The translations under genes and the position numbers were made by a program. A stretch of DNA of 64,000 nt. It comes from Microthrixaceae bacterium (GTDB lineage: Bacteria; Actinomycetota; Acidimicrobiia; Acidimicrobiales; Microtrichaceae). The stretch spans positions 62,001 to 126,000 of the forward strand of contig JADLFH010000046.1 of NCBI GenBank assembly GCA_020845705.1, read 5' to 3'. Below are positions 15,220 through 23,929 of this stretch, one piece after another (position 1 is the first letter of the stretch; each line of letters opens with the position of its first letter). Under the pieces are notes generated by a model. The model was not told the DNA's origin. It worked only from the letters and a program-made list of their open reading frames with translations, and did not search any database.

Positions 15220-16416
15220 ATGACCACACCGGCCTCCCCCGCCAACCGGGCGAAGAAGGAGACCGAGGAGGTTGTCGATCACGCCCAGTTCGGGGGGTGC
15301 ATTGACGTGGTGGTGGATCTGTTGGGGATGAGGCCCCAACCGTCGCGCTCGGCCGCGCACTCTGCGTTGGTGATCAGCTGGGACCGACGACCCAGGTTCG
15401 TCATTCCCACCGACACCGCTGCGGCTGCGGCGGCGTCGTGTCTCGCGTACAACCGCCTACGCGACCGTCGGACCCGACTCCAACGCGGCGTTCTCGGTGT
15501 GGCACTTCGGGCGGGGGCTGCCCGGGTGCTCCGAGGTGAGCGATATGAGATCGACACCTCCGAGGGCTCGGTGATGGCGCTGCTCTTCGAACTCCTCGGC
15601 CGTGACGACATCTGCGTGGCGGTAGGCCTCGGCAACTTCGACACGGTCTGGAAGCCCACGCTTCAGGTGATGTCGCTCGACGGCCGTCCCGTGGCCTACG
15701 TGAAGGTGGGATGGACGCCGTTCACCCGAACGCTGGTGGACAACGAAGCCGAGACGTTGCGGGCCGTCGAAGCAGCGGGCTCGACCGAGCTCGTCGCCCC
15801 GGGGTTCCTGCACCACAGCATCTGGCGGGAGCGCACCCTGGTGGTCGTCTCCCCGTTGCCAGGCGATGTCAGACGGATCGCCGACGACGCTCAGGTGCCG
15901 TCGCCGGCCGTGGTGCGCGGGCTCGGTGTCGTGCCGACCACCACCGCCTTCGGCTCCAGCAGTTGGTGGCAGAGGTTGGCAGCCTCCGTGCGAAAGGGCG
16001 CCGGCCACGGCTCCGATGCGGCACTGGCGGCGGCGGTTGCGATGGTGGAGGATCGCTTCGGCGACACCGAGATGCAAACCGCGCGCTGCCACGGGGACTG
16101 GACGCCGTGGAACCTGGCGACAAGCCCCACCAGGGGGCTGGTGGCCTGGGACTGGGAGTACTCCGAGCCGGACGCCCCTGTTGGCCTGGACGAGCTGCAT
16201 TCGCGGTTCCAGGTGATCCGCCTGTTGGAGGGTGGCTCGGCAGCGGCGGCTTTCGCAGCGTCGTCGGTGGGTGTCGATCGACTCATCGCGGCAGTCCAGC
16301 CGCTGATGGTCGCCGGGAGGGTACAGGCGGCGCTTCGCGCGGGCTGCGCGCTCGACGAAGGCGGAGCCGAATCGCTGCGCGACGTGCCCGCAGCGGTGGA
16401 GGCCGCGCTGCGGTGA
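15220..16416 (+). CDS. APH-like phosphotransferase in the exopolysaccharide cluster
   Basis: 398 aa. The C-terminal half carries the aminoglycoside/choline kinase-type catalytic loop CHGDWTPWN (Brenner motif HxDxxxxN, about residue 290) and the metal-binding AWDWE (DxE), so the phosphotransferase core looks intact. The N-terminal half has an ATP-lobe-like pattern. It starts two bases after the glycosyltransferase stop and overlaps the flippase by four bases, so it is part of the operon. Substrate unknown: a sugar, a lipid carrier or a small aminoalcohol are possible; not an obvious resistance gene in this context. Confidence 0.7.
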   Translation: MTTPASPANRAKKETEEVVDHAQFGGCIDVVVDLLGMRPQPSRSAAHSALVISWDRRPRFVIPTDTAAAAAASCLAYNRLRDRRTRLQRGVLGVALRAGAARVLRGERYEIDTSEGSVMALLFELLGRDDICVAVGLGNFDTVWKPTLQVMSLDGRPVAYVKVGWTPFTRTLVDNEAETLRAVEAAGSTELVAPGFLHHSIWRERTLVVVSPLPGDVRRIADDAQVPSPAVVRGLGVVPTTTAFGSSSWWQRLAASVRKGAGHGSDAALAAAVAMVEDRFGDTEMQTARCHGDWTPWNLATSPTRGLVAWDWEYSEPDAPVGLDELHSRFQVIRLLEGGSAAAAFAASSVGVDRLIAAVQPLMVAGRVQAALRAGCALDEGGAESLRDVPAAVEAALR

Positions 16417-17981
16417 CGGCAACGGCAGCCCATGGCGGGTCGAACGGCCCGATCTCCGCGGGCACGGTCTCGTCGGTGGGCAGGGGCGGCGCGGTCAACC
16501 TCGTCGGTGCCGTTGTCTACGGGGCGGCGAACTTCGTGTTGGTGTGGGTGTTGAACCGGGAGTTCGGCACCCAGGCCACCGGTGTGATCCTCATCGGAAT
16601 CGCCATGTTCAACATCTCGTTGAACTTCGCGCAGGCAGGCTGTTCCACAGGCTTCATCCGCTGGATGAGCCGGCACCGGGCTCTGGGTAGCCACGACCAG
16701 TTGCGTGCGACCGTGATCGTCGGTTTGGGTCCGGTCATAGCGGTAGCGACGTTCCTTGCCGTCGTCGTCTACGCGGCGGCGCCGACGCTTGCACAGGTCT
16801 TCAGCGACAGCGGCCAGGCCCAGAACGTGACGACCGTGTTCCGCGCGGTTGCGCCGTTCCTCCCCCTGGCTGCCGTGTACATGGTCGTCGTTCAGGCCAC
16901 TCGTGGCTTCGACACGATGCTGCCGCAGGCAGCCATAGAGAAGGTCGGCCGGGCGTTGTTGTTACCGGTGCTCGCCTGGGTCGCAGCCTCAGCGGGGCTC
17001 GGATCCGACGGCTTCGCCCGGTTGTGGGCGGCGACGTTCGCACTGGCGCTGGTTCCCGCCGGATTCGTGTTCCTCCGCCTCGTCAACCGCTCCGTCGCCT
17101 CCCAGGGTGTTCAGCACCGTCGGCCGACTCGTCGTCTGGCCCGCGAGTACTGGGCCTTCACCGCACCGCGGGCGGTGGGCCAGGTGTCGGAGGTGGTCGT
17201 GAACTGGCTCGACACCCTCCTCATCGGCGGGCTCGTCTCTGCCCGGACAGCCGGCATCTACAACTCGGCGACGCGCTACATGCTGCCGGGCCAGTTCACC
17301 GCGGACGCCCTCATGCAGGTGATGGGTTCGCGCATCAGCGGACTGCTCTCCACGGACAGACATCGTGAGGCTGAGGCGCTGCTCCGCATCACCACGGGTT
17401 GGCAGACCGCTCTCACCTGGCCGACCTACCTGGTGGTCATCTTCTTCGCTCCGCCCCTGTTGGAGGTCTTCGGTGCCGACAAGGTGGTGGCGGAACCCTC
17501 GGTGATCGCCTTGTCGGTGGCGATGCTCGCCGTTTCGATGGTCGGGCCGGTCCAATCGGTGATCCTGATGAGCGGCCGAAGCCGACAAGCCATGTTCAAC
17601 ACGCTGTTCCTTGTGGCCGTGAACCTGACGGGCAACCTGTTGTTGGTTCCACGCTTCGGGTTCAACGCGTCCGGCTTCGTGTGGGCGACGACGATCGTGC
17701 TGGCGTCGGGGCTTCCCGCGTGGCAGTCCCACCGCTTCCTGGGCATCGTCGCCAACGGACCCGGGTCCAGACGGGTCGCGGCGGCAGCGCTGGGAACGGT
17801 CGGGACGGCCTGTCTGGCGTCACGGCTGGTGATCGGACCATCCTGGTGTGGACTCCTGGTGGGTGGGGTTGGCGGAGCCATCCCGTACACTTTGTTGGTC
17901 TGGAGGATGCGCGAAGAGCTGGAGCTCCCAGCGCTAATCCAGGGTTTCGCCCGCCGCAAGACGACCTTGGAGCCGTCGTGA
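16413..17981 (+). CDS. Polysaccharide flippase (Wzx/MATE-MOP type)
   Basis: 522 aa with about twelve to fourteen membrane helices, of the polysaccharide transporter/MOP superfamily. It flips the undecaprenyl-linked repeat unit to the outer face. The start is GTG 16413, overlapping the upstream stop (GTGA); the frame is open far upstream, but that part is a shadow of the kinase gene. Conserved features include an N-terminal gly-rich helix and the central ATRYMLPGQF segment before the second bundle. It fits between the glycosyltransferase and the chain-length regulator. Confidence 0.88.
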   Translation: MTATAAHGGSNGPISAGTVSSVGRGGAVNLVGAVVYGAANFVLVWVLNREFGTQATGVILIGIAMFNISLNFAQAGCSTGFIRWMSRHRALGSHDQLRATVIVGLGPVIAVATFLAVVVYAAAPTLAQVFSDSGQAQNVTTVFRAVAPFLPLAAVYMVVVQATRGFDTMLPQAAIEKVGRALLLPVLAWVAASAGLGSDGFARLWAATFALALVPAGFVFLRLVNRSVASQGVQHRRPTRRLAREYWAFTAPRAVGQVSEVVVNWLDTLLIGGLVSARTAGIYNSATRYMLPGQFTADALMQVMGSRISGLLSTDRHREAEALLRITTGWQTALTWPTYLVVIFFAPPLLEVFGADKVVAEPSVIALSVAMLAVSMVGPVQSVILMSGRSRQAMFNTLFLVAVNLTGNLLLVPRFGFNASGFVWATTIVLASGLPAWQSHRFLGIVANGPGSRRVAAAALGTVGTACLASRLVIGPSWCGLLVGGVGGAIPYTLLVWRMREELELPALIQGFARRKTTLEPS

Positions 17982-18009
17982 GAGTGGCCTGCTTCCCCGA
18001 AGGACAACA

Positions 18010-19470
18010 ATGAACGAGTTCGAATCCGGGTTCCGCCTGTCGGACCTCGTCGGTGTGATCCGGCGGCGGCTTCCCCTGATCGTCATCTTCGTGATCGCCG
18101 GTGCCGTGGCCGCCTCGGCGTTCCTCGTCTCCCAGACGACGGAGTTCCAGGCGACGACGACGATGGTCGTCCAGCCGATCACGTCGTCGCTGAACCTCGA
18201 TCCTGCCACGACACCTCGGACCGGTGGGCAGTTGATCCCCACCTTCGGTGAGTTCGTGAAGTCGGATCTGGTGGCCACAGAGGTCAAGAAGCAGCTGAAG
18301 CTGACCCAGCCGATCGACACGATCCTGAGGAAGGTGGACGTTGGCACCACCGAGGGATCCATGCGGGTCGATGTCACTTATACGGCCCAGGACCAGAGAA
18401 AGGCGAAGGAAGGGGCTGACGCGTTCGCCGCGGTCTACCTCCAGCAGCGACAGGCTCGGGCAGACGAGGCCATCAAGGTGACACGCGAGCGCCTCGATGC
18501 CGAGCGGAAGGTCGCCCAGGAGGCGCTGAACACCGCCTGGTTCACTCTCGGTTCGGCCGGCGACGGCAACACCGGCCAGGCAGCGACGGCGCGGGCTCAG
18601 GTGGACGCGGCGTCGGCCAAGGTAGAGGACCTGAACCGGCAGTTGAACTCCTTGCTCGTCATCGACACCACACCCGGCCACATCACCCGCGCTGCGGAAG
18701 TCCCCGAGGACGCGGCGGGGGTTCCCACCGCCGTCATCGTTGCCGGCATCGTCGCGGCGATAGCGCTGATGGGCCTCGCTCTGGCACTCGTGTGGGACCG
18801 CCTCGACCCCCGGGTCACGAGCGAGGCGGACATAGAACGCATCTCGCCGGACACCTCAGTGGACATCCTTCCGCTGGGCAGCACGCAGGAGGCCCGCCGC
18901 GGATCTCCCCGCGCAGCGGCGCTCAACCGCCTCGTGTTCCGCCTGGCAACACCGGGTGCCTCCGAGACCCCTCGCGCGATCCTGCTGGCGGGAACCGGCG
19001 ACCGACCGCCCACCGAGCTCGCGGCGGAGATCAACAAGGCCTTCAGCGATGCGGGGGCGCGCGCGTTCCTGGTCTCGACCGTCCCCACGACGGCGAAGGG
19101 CAGGGGTGCGACGAAGTTGGCCGTCCAGTCGCTGAGGTCTGTGCTCGACGGCAAGGTCGAGCTCGGCGATGTCGTGGGCAACGGACACGGTCCGGTCGTG
19201 TTGTCGCCGGAGGATTCGGCAGACGCGGACGCGACGATCAACCCCAAGTCCATCGAGCAGCTGATGTCCAAGGCGCGCGGTGCCGGCTTCCATGTGGTTC
19301 TCTTCGCCGGCCCCACACCAGCGCGCCATTCCCGCACCCTGGGTGTTGCCCGTGAGATGGCCTCGGTCGTGATCGCTGCCGATTCACGTTCGACCCGAGC
19401 AGGGGTGCGTGATGCGGTGGCGGCAATGGTCGACGCGGATCACGCTCCTTCCGACGTCGTGGTCTCCTGA
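18010..19470 (+). CDS. Wzz-type chain-length regulator with degenerate kinase-like domain
   Basis: 486 aa. TM1 (about residues 20-42), a periplasmic coiled-coil region (about 45-220) and TM2 (about 243-263) form a polysaccharide copolymerase fold. A cytoplasmic C-terminal domain resembles BY-kinase ATPases but lacks Walker A: the place where GxxGxGKS is expected reads LAGTGDRPPTELA, and no tyrosine cluster ends the protein. It therefore probably regulates chain length without kinase activity. ATG 18010 is chosen, with AAGGA just upstream. Confidence 0.85.
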   Translation: MNEFESGFRLSDLVGVIRRRLPLIVIFVIAGAVAASAFLVSQTTEFQATTTMVVQPITSSLNLDPATTPRTGGQLIPTFGEFVKSDLVATEVKKQLKLTQPIDTILRKVDVGTTEGSMRVDVTYTAQDQRKAKEGADAFAAVYLQQRQARADEAIKVTRERLDAERKVAQEALNTAWFTLGSAGDGNTGQAATARAQVDAASAKVEDLNRQLNSLLVIDTTPGHITRAAEVPEDAAGVPTAVIVAGIVAAIALMGLALALVWDRLDPRVTSEADIERISPDTSVDILPLGSTQEARRGSPRAAALNRLVFRLATPGASETPRAILLAGTGDRPPTELAAEINKAFSDAGARAFLVSTVPTTAKGRGATKLAVQSLRSVLDGKVELGDVVGNGHGPVVLSPEDSADADATINPKSIEQLMSKARGAGFHVVLFAGPTPARHSRTLGVAREMASVVIAADSRSTRAGVRDAVAAMVDADHAPSDVVVS

Positions 19471-19504
19471 CGGATAGCTCCTGTCACAGAGGAGTGCTCC
19501 ACCG

Positions 19505-20062
19505 ATGACATCACAGATCGAGACATCACAACTCGACGGGTCGCGTACGATTTGCCGGCGTGGGATTCGGATCCCGGGTCTGCGGTCGCGCCGCGTGGCC
19601 CGTGGAGAGCGCTACAGCGTGATGTTCGTGTGCTCCTCCGGTGGTCACCTGGCGCAGGTGATGAAGCTTCGGCCGTGGTGGGACGAACACGATCGGGTCT
19701 TCGTCACCTTCGACAAGCCCGATGCCGTCAGCCAGCTCGAGGACGAGCGGGTGGTGTTCGGCCATCACCCGACCACGCGCAACATCCCGAACCTGTTGCG
19801 GAACCTTTGGCTCGCGGTGCGGATCCTCCGCAGGGAGCGGCCCGACGTGATCTTCTCGAACGGCGCGGGACTCGGGGTCCCCTTCATCTGGCTCGGCCAC
19901 CTCCTTGGTGCGCGCACGGTGTTCTTCGAGGTCTACGACCGGATCGCGACCCCTACCATGACCGCCCGACTCGTGGCTCCGGTGACCGATCTGTTCCTGG
20001 TGCAGTGGCCCGAACAGCTCACCTTCGATCGCCACGCCGTCTTGGCCGGTCCGGTGTACTGA
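19505..20062 (+). CDS. PssD/Alg14-like glycosyltransferase subunit
   Basis: 185 aa. CSSGGHLAQVMKLRPWW (about residues 44-60) and NGAGLGVPFIWLG match the Alg14/PssD family, the membrane-anchoring and acceptor-binding half of a two-subunit GT-B glycosyltransferase. It lies directly before the PssE-like gene with one base between them. The start ATG 19505 has GAGGAG upstream; the first 35 residues are basic. Confidence 0.87.
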   Translation: MTSQIETSQLDGSRTICRRGIRIPGLRSRRVARGERYSVMFVCSSGGHLAQVMKLRPWWDEHDRVFVTFDKPDAVSQLEDERVVFGHHPTTRNIPNLLRNLWLAVRILRRERPDVIFSNGAGLGVPFIWLGHLLGARTVFFEVYDRIATPTMTARLVAPVTDLFLVQWPEQLTFDRHAVLAGPVY

Positions 20063-20063
20063 A

Positions 20064-20573
20064 ATGGGCGGGGTGCGGGTCTTCGTCACGGTCGGAACCG
20101 ACCATCACATCTTCACGCGACTCCTTGACTGGATCGGCAAGTGGGCGGTTCAGCACCCCGATGCGACCGTCGTCGTGCAACACGGCACAGGTCCGCTGCC
20201 GACGGGATGCGAAGGGCGTGAGTTCCTGACGATGGAGGAGATGCGCGAGCAGATCTCAGGTGCCGATGCGGTCGTGTGCTCGTCCGGTCCCGGCGCGGTG
20301 ATGGATGCCAGGGAGCTGGGACGGCTCCCCATCGCGGTGCCACGCCTGGCGCGCTTCGGCGAACACGTCGACGACCACCAGGTCACCTTTGCCCAGCACC
20401 TCGACCGCCACGGCATCGCTCGCTCCGCGCACGATGCCGGTCAACTCGCAGCGCTGCTCGACGAGGTGAGTGAGAATCCAGAGCGGTTCCGCATCGATCC
20501 GACATCCGCGACGGAACCCAGCGGCATCCGCGGCGTCGGCGACCTCGTCGATGAGCTCGTCTGGCGGACATGA
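20064..20573 (+). CDS. PssE/Alg13-like glycosyltransferase subunit
   Basis: 169 aa. Corresponds to the C-terminal donor-binding half of GT28 enzymes: VFVTVGTDHHIFTRLLDWI at the N-terminus and CSSGPGAVMDARELGRLPIAVPR (nucleotide-sugar site). With the preceding PssD-like subunit it would make the second glycosyl transfer of the repeat unit. It overlaps the polymerase gene by four bases. Confidence 0.87.
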   Translation: MGGVRVFVTVGTDHHIFTRLLDWIGKWAVQHPDATVVVQHGTGPLPTGCEGREFLTMEEMREQISGADAVVCSSGPGAVMDARELGRLPIAVPRLARFGEHVDDHQVTFAQHLDRHGIARSAHDAGQLAALLDEVSENPERFRIDPTSATEPSGIRGVGDLVDELVWRT

Positions 20574-21937
20574 CCGCCACGCTTCGCCCCCGTTCGCTTC
20601 GCTTGGAGCTGGCCTCCCAACGTCGTCGCGCCCACGGTCGTGCTCGGGCGATAAGGGCGATGCAGCGGCGGCGTGCCTGGCACTACGGATGGCCCATCGG
20701 CGTGCTGAGCATCGGGATGCCGGTGTTGTTCCTGCTCGGGCTACAAGGGCTCGCGTGGGTGCTGCCCTGTGTCGGCTTCGGTGTCGCCATCGTCGCCAGA
20801 CCCGAGATGCGACTCCCCACGGGGGCCGGGTGGTTGCTGCTGTTGGTGGGGTGGACCCTCCTGGGTGGGATCCAGCTGCGTGGCGCCGGCACCGTCATGC
20901 TGTTCCTGTACCGCTGGTCGTTGTGGGCGGGGGCGTTTGCATGCCTGATGTGGCTGGCCAACGTGCCCGAGCGCCTGCTGCCCAGCGAGCGGGTCGAAGC
21001 CTGGTTGGCGGCGCTGTGGATCACCATGATGGTGCTGGGAACCGTCGCTGTGTTCGCACCCCTCGACATCGCGTCGCCGACCCAGTACCTGTTGGGCTCG
21101 ATCGGTCGGGTCCCCTTCGTCGATGACATCTCCAGGTGGAGGATGGCCGAGGTGCAGCGCGTCGGGAGCTTCTTGTTGCCCCGACCCAGCGCACCGTTCG
21201 CGCGCACAAACGGATGGGGGGCGGCAACCGGGCTGCTCATGCCGTTCTTCATAAAGGTCTGGCTCGTTAAGGCATCGGGTCGTCGGCGAATCATCGGCAT
21301 CGGCATCCTGGCGCTGGGGCTGCTCCCGATGGCGTTCTCGGTGAACCGCGGGATGCTCGTGAGCGTGGCGGTCGCGCTCGGATACCTGGGCGTGCGGCGA
21401 TCGCTGCGAGGCAACGTGCGGGCGCTGGTGACGGTGCTCGTGGGTGCGGCCGTCGTCGGGGTGATCCTCGTGGCCACACCCGCCGCGGTCGTGATCCAGG
21501 ATCGTCTCACCAAGGTGGAGGACTCCAACGACACCCGCGGCGACATATACAGGTTGGCGTTCGAGCGTTCCTTCGACTCGCCCTTCATCGGCCACGGCGC
21601 ACCTCGCCGCATTCCCAACAGCCCGCTGCCGCCGATCGGCACCCACGGGCTCATCTGGTATCTGATGTTCGTGCACGGATGGCCGGCGCTGATCTTCTTC
21701 CTGATGTGGCTCGGCGGCGAAGTCGTCCGCTCGGCGCGGATTCGAGCGCCCGACGACTGGTGGGCCCATCTGAGCCTGGTGATCGCAGGGATCCAGATCG
21801 TCTTCTACGGGCTGCTCCCTCAGATAATCCTCATCGGCATCGCCGCGGGTCTCGCGAGGCGCAACGTTGCACGATCTCAGTCGGCGCTCAGTGGTGCCGA
21901 CATAGATCAGGTCCAACAGGAGGCCGCTCCCGCATGA
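20570..21937 (+). CDS. O-antigen ligase/polymerase-like membrane protein (Wzy)
   Basis: 455 aa, about ten to twelve membrane helices with a long extracytoplasmic loop before the last helices, the usual Wzy/WaaL topology. The loop contains DTRGDIYRLAFERS and GHGAPRR, matching the short conserved blocks of the O-antigen ligase family. It would polymerise the flipped repeat units outside the membrane. Overlaps both neighbours by four bases (ATGA). Confidence 0.85.
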   Translation: MTATLRPRSLRLELASQRRRAHGRARAIRAMQRRRAWHYGWPIGVLSIGMPVLFLLGLQGLAWVLPCVGFGVAIVARPEMRLPTGAGWLLLLVGWTLLGGIQLRGAGTVMLFLYRWSLWAGAFACLMWLANVPERLLPSERVEAWLAALWITMMVLGTVAVFAPLDIASPTQYLLGSIGRVPFVDDISRWRMAEVQRVGSFLLPRPSAPFARTNGWGAATGLLMPFFIKVWLVKASGRRRIIGIGILALGLLPMAFSVNRGMLVSVAVALGYLGVRRSLRGNVRALVTVLVGAAVVGVILVATPAAVVIQDRLTKVEDSNDTRGDIYRLAFERSFDSPFIGHGAPRRIPNSPLPPIGTHGLIWYLMFVHGWPALIFFLMWLGGEVVRSARIRAPDDWWAHLSLVIAGIQIVFYGLLPQIILIGIAAGLARRNVARSQSALSGADIDQVQQEAAPA

Positions 21938-22860
21938 CCATGACCACGACCACTAGACCAACAGAGACGCGCTCAACAGTCGAACGTGTTCGTCGGTCCT
22001 CGGCCGGGGTGGCCGTGACGGATGCCGCCAAGTTCGTGTTGCGCAGGATCGGGATGGCCACGGCCTCGACGCGTCCAGGCCCCGAGTTGCTGATCGTCGG
22101 GGCGAAGCGGGGTGGGACCACCTCACTGTGGCGCTATCTGATCGAACATCCGGGGGTTCTGCCCACCTTCCCCCGGGCGGAGAAGATCAAGGGCACCTAT
22201 TTCTTCGACGAGAACTTCGCGAAGGGCGAGCAGTGGTATCTGTCGCACTTCCCGACGCTGCGGCGCCGACGTGAGCTCGAGCGTCAGCTGGGTTACGCGC
22301 CGGTGACCATGGAGGCCAGCCCCTACTACCTGTTCCATCCGCTTGCGCCGCAGCGTGCGCGCGATCTGCTGCCCGACACGCAGGTGGTGGCAGTGCTCCG
22401 CAACCCGATCGAGCGGGCCTTCTCGCACTGGAAGGAGCGGCGCAACCACACCGAGGACCTTCCCTTCAGCGACGCGCTCGAGTTGGAGGAGGAGCGGACG
22501 GCAGGCGAGGAGGCGAGGATCCTCGCCGACCCCGGCTATGTCTCGTTCCCGCATCGTCACCAGACCTACGTGGCCCAGGGCTGTTATGCCCCGATGCTCG
22601 AGCGTTGGTACGCGGCGTTTCCACGGGATCAGGTCACCGTGCTCGCAGCGGAGGAGTTCTACGCGAATCCTCAGGCGCTGCTCGACGACCTCTGCGACAA
22701 GGTCGGCATCCCGCGGCGCCGGCTCGAGTCGGTCGAGCCGTTCAACTCCGAGCCATCCGCTGACATGGACCCATCCGTGCGGGCGCAGCTCGCCGAGCGG
22801 ATGGCGCCGGAGATCGCAGCAGTGGAAAGCATCCTGGGCCGACCCATGCCCTGGTCCTGA
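21934..22860 (+). CDS. PAPS-dependent sulfotransferase
   Basis: 308 aa. The 5'-phosphosulfate loop is IVGAKRGGTTSLW (about residue 50) and the 3'-phosphate motif is RNPIERAFSHW (about residue 155), both intact, with the family's typical length. It transfers sulfate from PAPS to a sugar hydroxyl. Translationally coupled to the polymerase gene (ATGA, AGGAGG upstream). Its place at the end of the operon says that the exopolysaccharide is probably sulfated. Confidence 0.9.
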   Translation: MTMTTTTRPTETRSTVERVRRSSAGVAVTDAAKFVLRRIGMATASTRPGPELLIVGAKRGGTTSLWRYLIEHPGVLPTFPRAEKIKGTYFFDENFAKGEQWYLSHFPTLRRRRELERQLGYAPVTMEASPYYLFHPLAPQRARDLLPDTQVVAVLRNPIERAFSHWKERRNHTEDLPFSDALELEEERTAGEEARILADPGYVSFPHRHQTYVAQGCYAPMLERWYAAFPRDQVTVLAAEEFYANPQALLDDLCDKVGIPRRRLESVEPFNSEPSADMDPSVRAQLAERMAPEIAAVESILGRPMPWS

Positions 22861-23781
22861 TCAGCCCGGCTCGTACACCTTCACCCAGTCGACCGCCATC
22901 GCTGTGGGAAAGCGCGTCCCGGCTGGAGGGGTGCCGGGCCACTTGCCGCCGACTGCGACGTTGAGGATCAGGTACATCGGGTTCAGTTCGTCGAACGGTT
23001 TGGGGTACTCCACAGACCCCGCGACTGCGTTGACTCCTCGGCTCGCCCACTGACGAGGCGCCGTGTCGCCCAGTTCGTAGTAGCCGATGTTGTCGACGAA
23101 CCAGGCGATTCGACCGGGGCTCCACTCGAGTCGGTAGGTGTGGAACTCCTCGTCCAGGCCGGGTTCGCCCACTGCGTACTGGCCCCCGTAGCGGGAGCAA
23201 CCCCATCCGCAGTCGGGGTAGTGCCAGTGCACCGTGCCGTGGGCGACGTCCGGCTTGGTGGTGTTGACCTCGAGGATGTCGATCTCGCCGGACTTGCCAT
23301 CGGGGCCGTACACCCGCTCCACGGGAAGCATCCACAGGGCAGGGAGAAGGCCGGCGCCCGAGGGCATCTTCGCTCGAATCTCCACGGCGCCCTGTCGGAC
23401 GGCGATGTTGCCGCGGATCATTCCCGACGTGAAGGGTTGGTCCTGTTGGGGACAACGGACGGTTTCGCGCCGGGCTTCGAGGATGAGTTGCCCGTCGCCG
23501 AGCCGCACGTTGTTCGGGGTGTAGCACTGCAACTCGTCGTTTCCGTGACCGAATCGCGAGTTCTCGACGCGCCACTTCTGCGGGTCAAGGGCTGGTCCGT
23601 CGAAGTCGTCGGACCAGGCGAGGCGCCACTCGGTTGAGGCACGCTGAACATCGGGAATCGTGGTGGTCACCGCGGTGACCTTCTCGTCGCTGCCGCGCTC
23701 CACCCATCGTGCTGCCGCGACCACCAACACGATCGCCAACGCCAGCATCGCGAGAGTCCGCGGTAGTGGAGGGGTGTGCAC
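22861..23781 (-). CDS. Membrane-anchored GH16 glycanase
   Basis: 306 aa. An N-terminal hydrophobic segment (about residues 8-25) acts as signal or anchor. The catalytic domain has WSDDFDGPALDPQKW at its start and the active site GEIDILEV, both Glu present. It resembles laminarinase-type GH16 more than the two long paralogues nearby. Its stop codon abuts that of the sulfotransferase with no gap (convergent), so the genes may be expressed at the expense of each other. Confidence 0.88.
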   Translation of the reverse strand: MHTPPLPRTLAMLALAIVLVVAAARWVERGSDEKVTAVTTTIPDVQRASTEWRLAWSDDFDGPALDPQKWRVENSRFGHGNDELQCYTPNNVRLGDGQLILEARRETVRCPQQDQPFTSGMIRGNIAVRQGAVEIRAKMPSGAGLLPALWMLPVERVYGPDGKSGEIDILEVNTTKPDVAHGTVHWHYPDCGWGCSRYGGQYAVGEPGLDEEFHTYRLEWSPGRIAWFVDNIGYYELGDTAPRQWASRGVNAVAGSVEYPKPFDELNPMYLILNVAVGGKWPGTPPAGTRFPTAMAVDWVKVYEPG

Positions 23782-23878
23782 GGGCTAACCGCCTGGAGGG
23801 GAACTCTGGGCGACAGTCGGGAGTCGCGCGAAACGTCAATCGTACCGGTGTGTCGGGCCAGTTCAGACGACCCGCCAC

Positions 23879-23912
23879 GCGACAGTGGCCGCAGCATGCT
23901 GCGGCCACTGTC
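23879..23912. terminator. Strong hairpin terminator downstream of the third GH16 gene
   Basis: A near-perfect palindrome with arms CGACAGTGGCCGCAG and CTGCGGCCACTGTCG, followed on the plus strand by TCGTTTTT. It lies between two minus-strand GH16 genes; it would end the upstream one (23930) and insulate the promoter region of the next. Confidence 0.75.
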
Positions 23913-23929
23913 GTCGTTTTTCCCGAAGG

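Noticed and set aside
18018-18035. T-arm-like GTTCGAATC as a tRNA fragment
   Set aside because: It lies in the first codons of the Wzz gene and has no pairing acceptor or anticodon stem around it.
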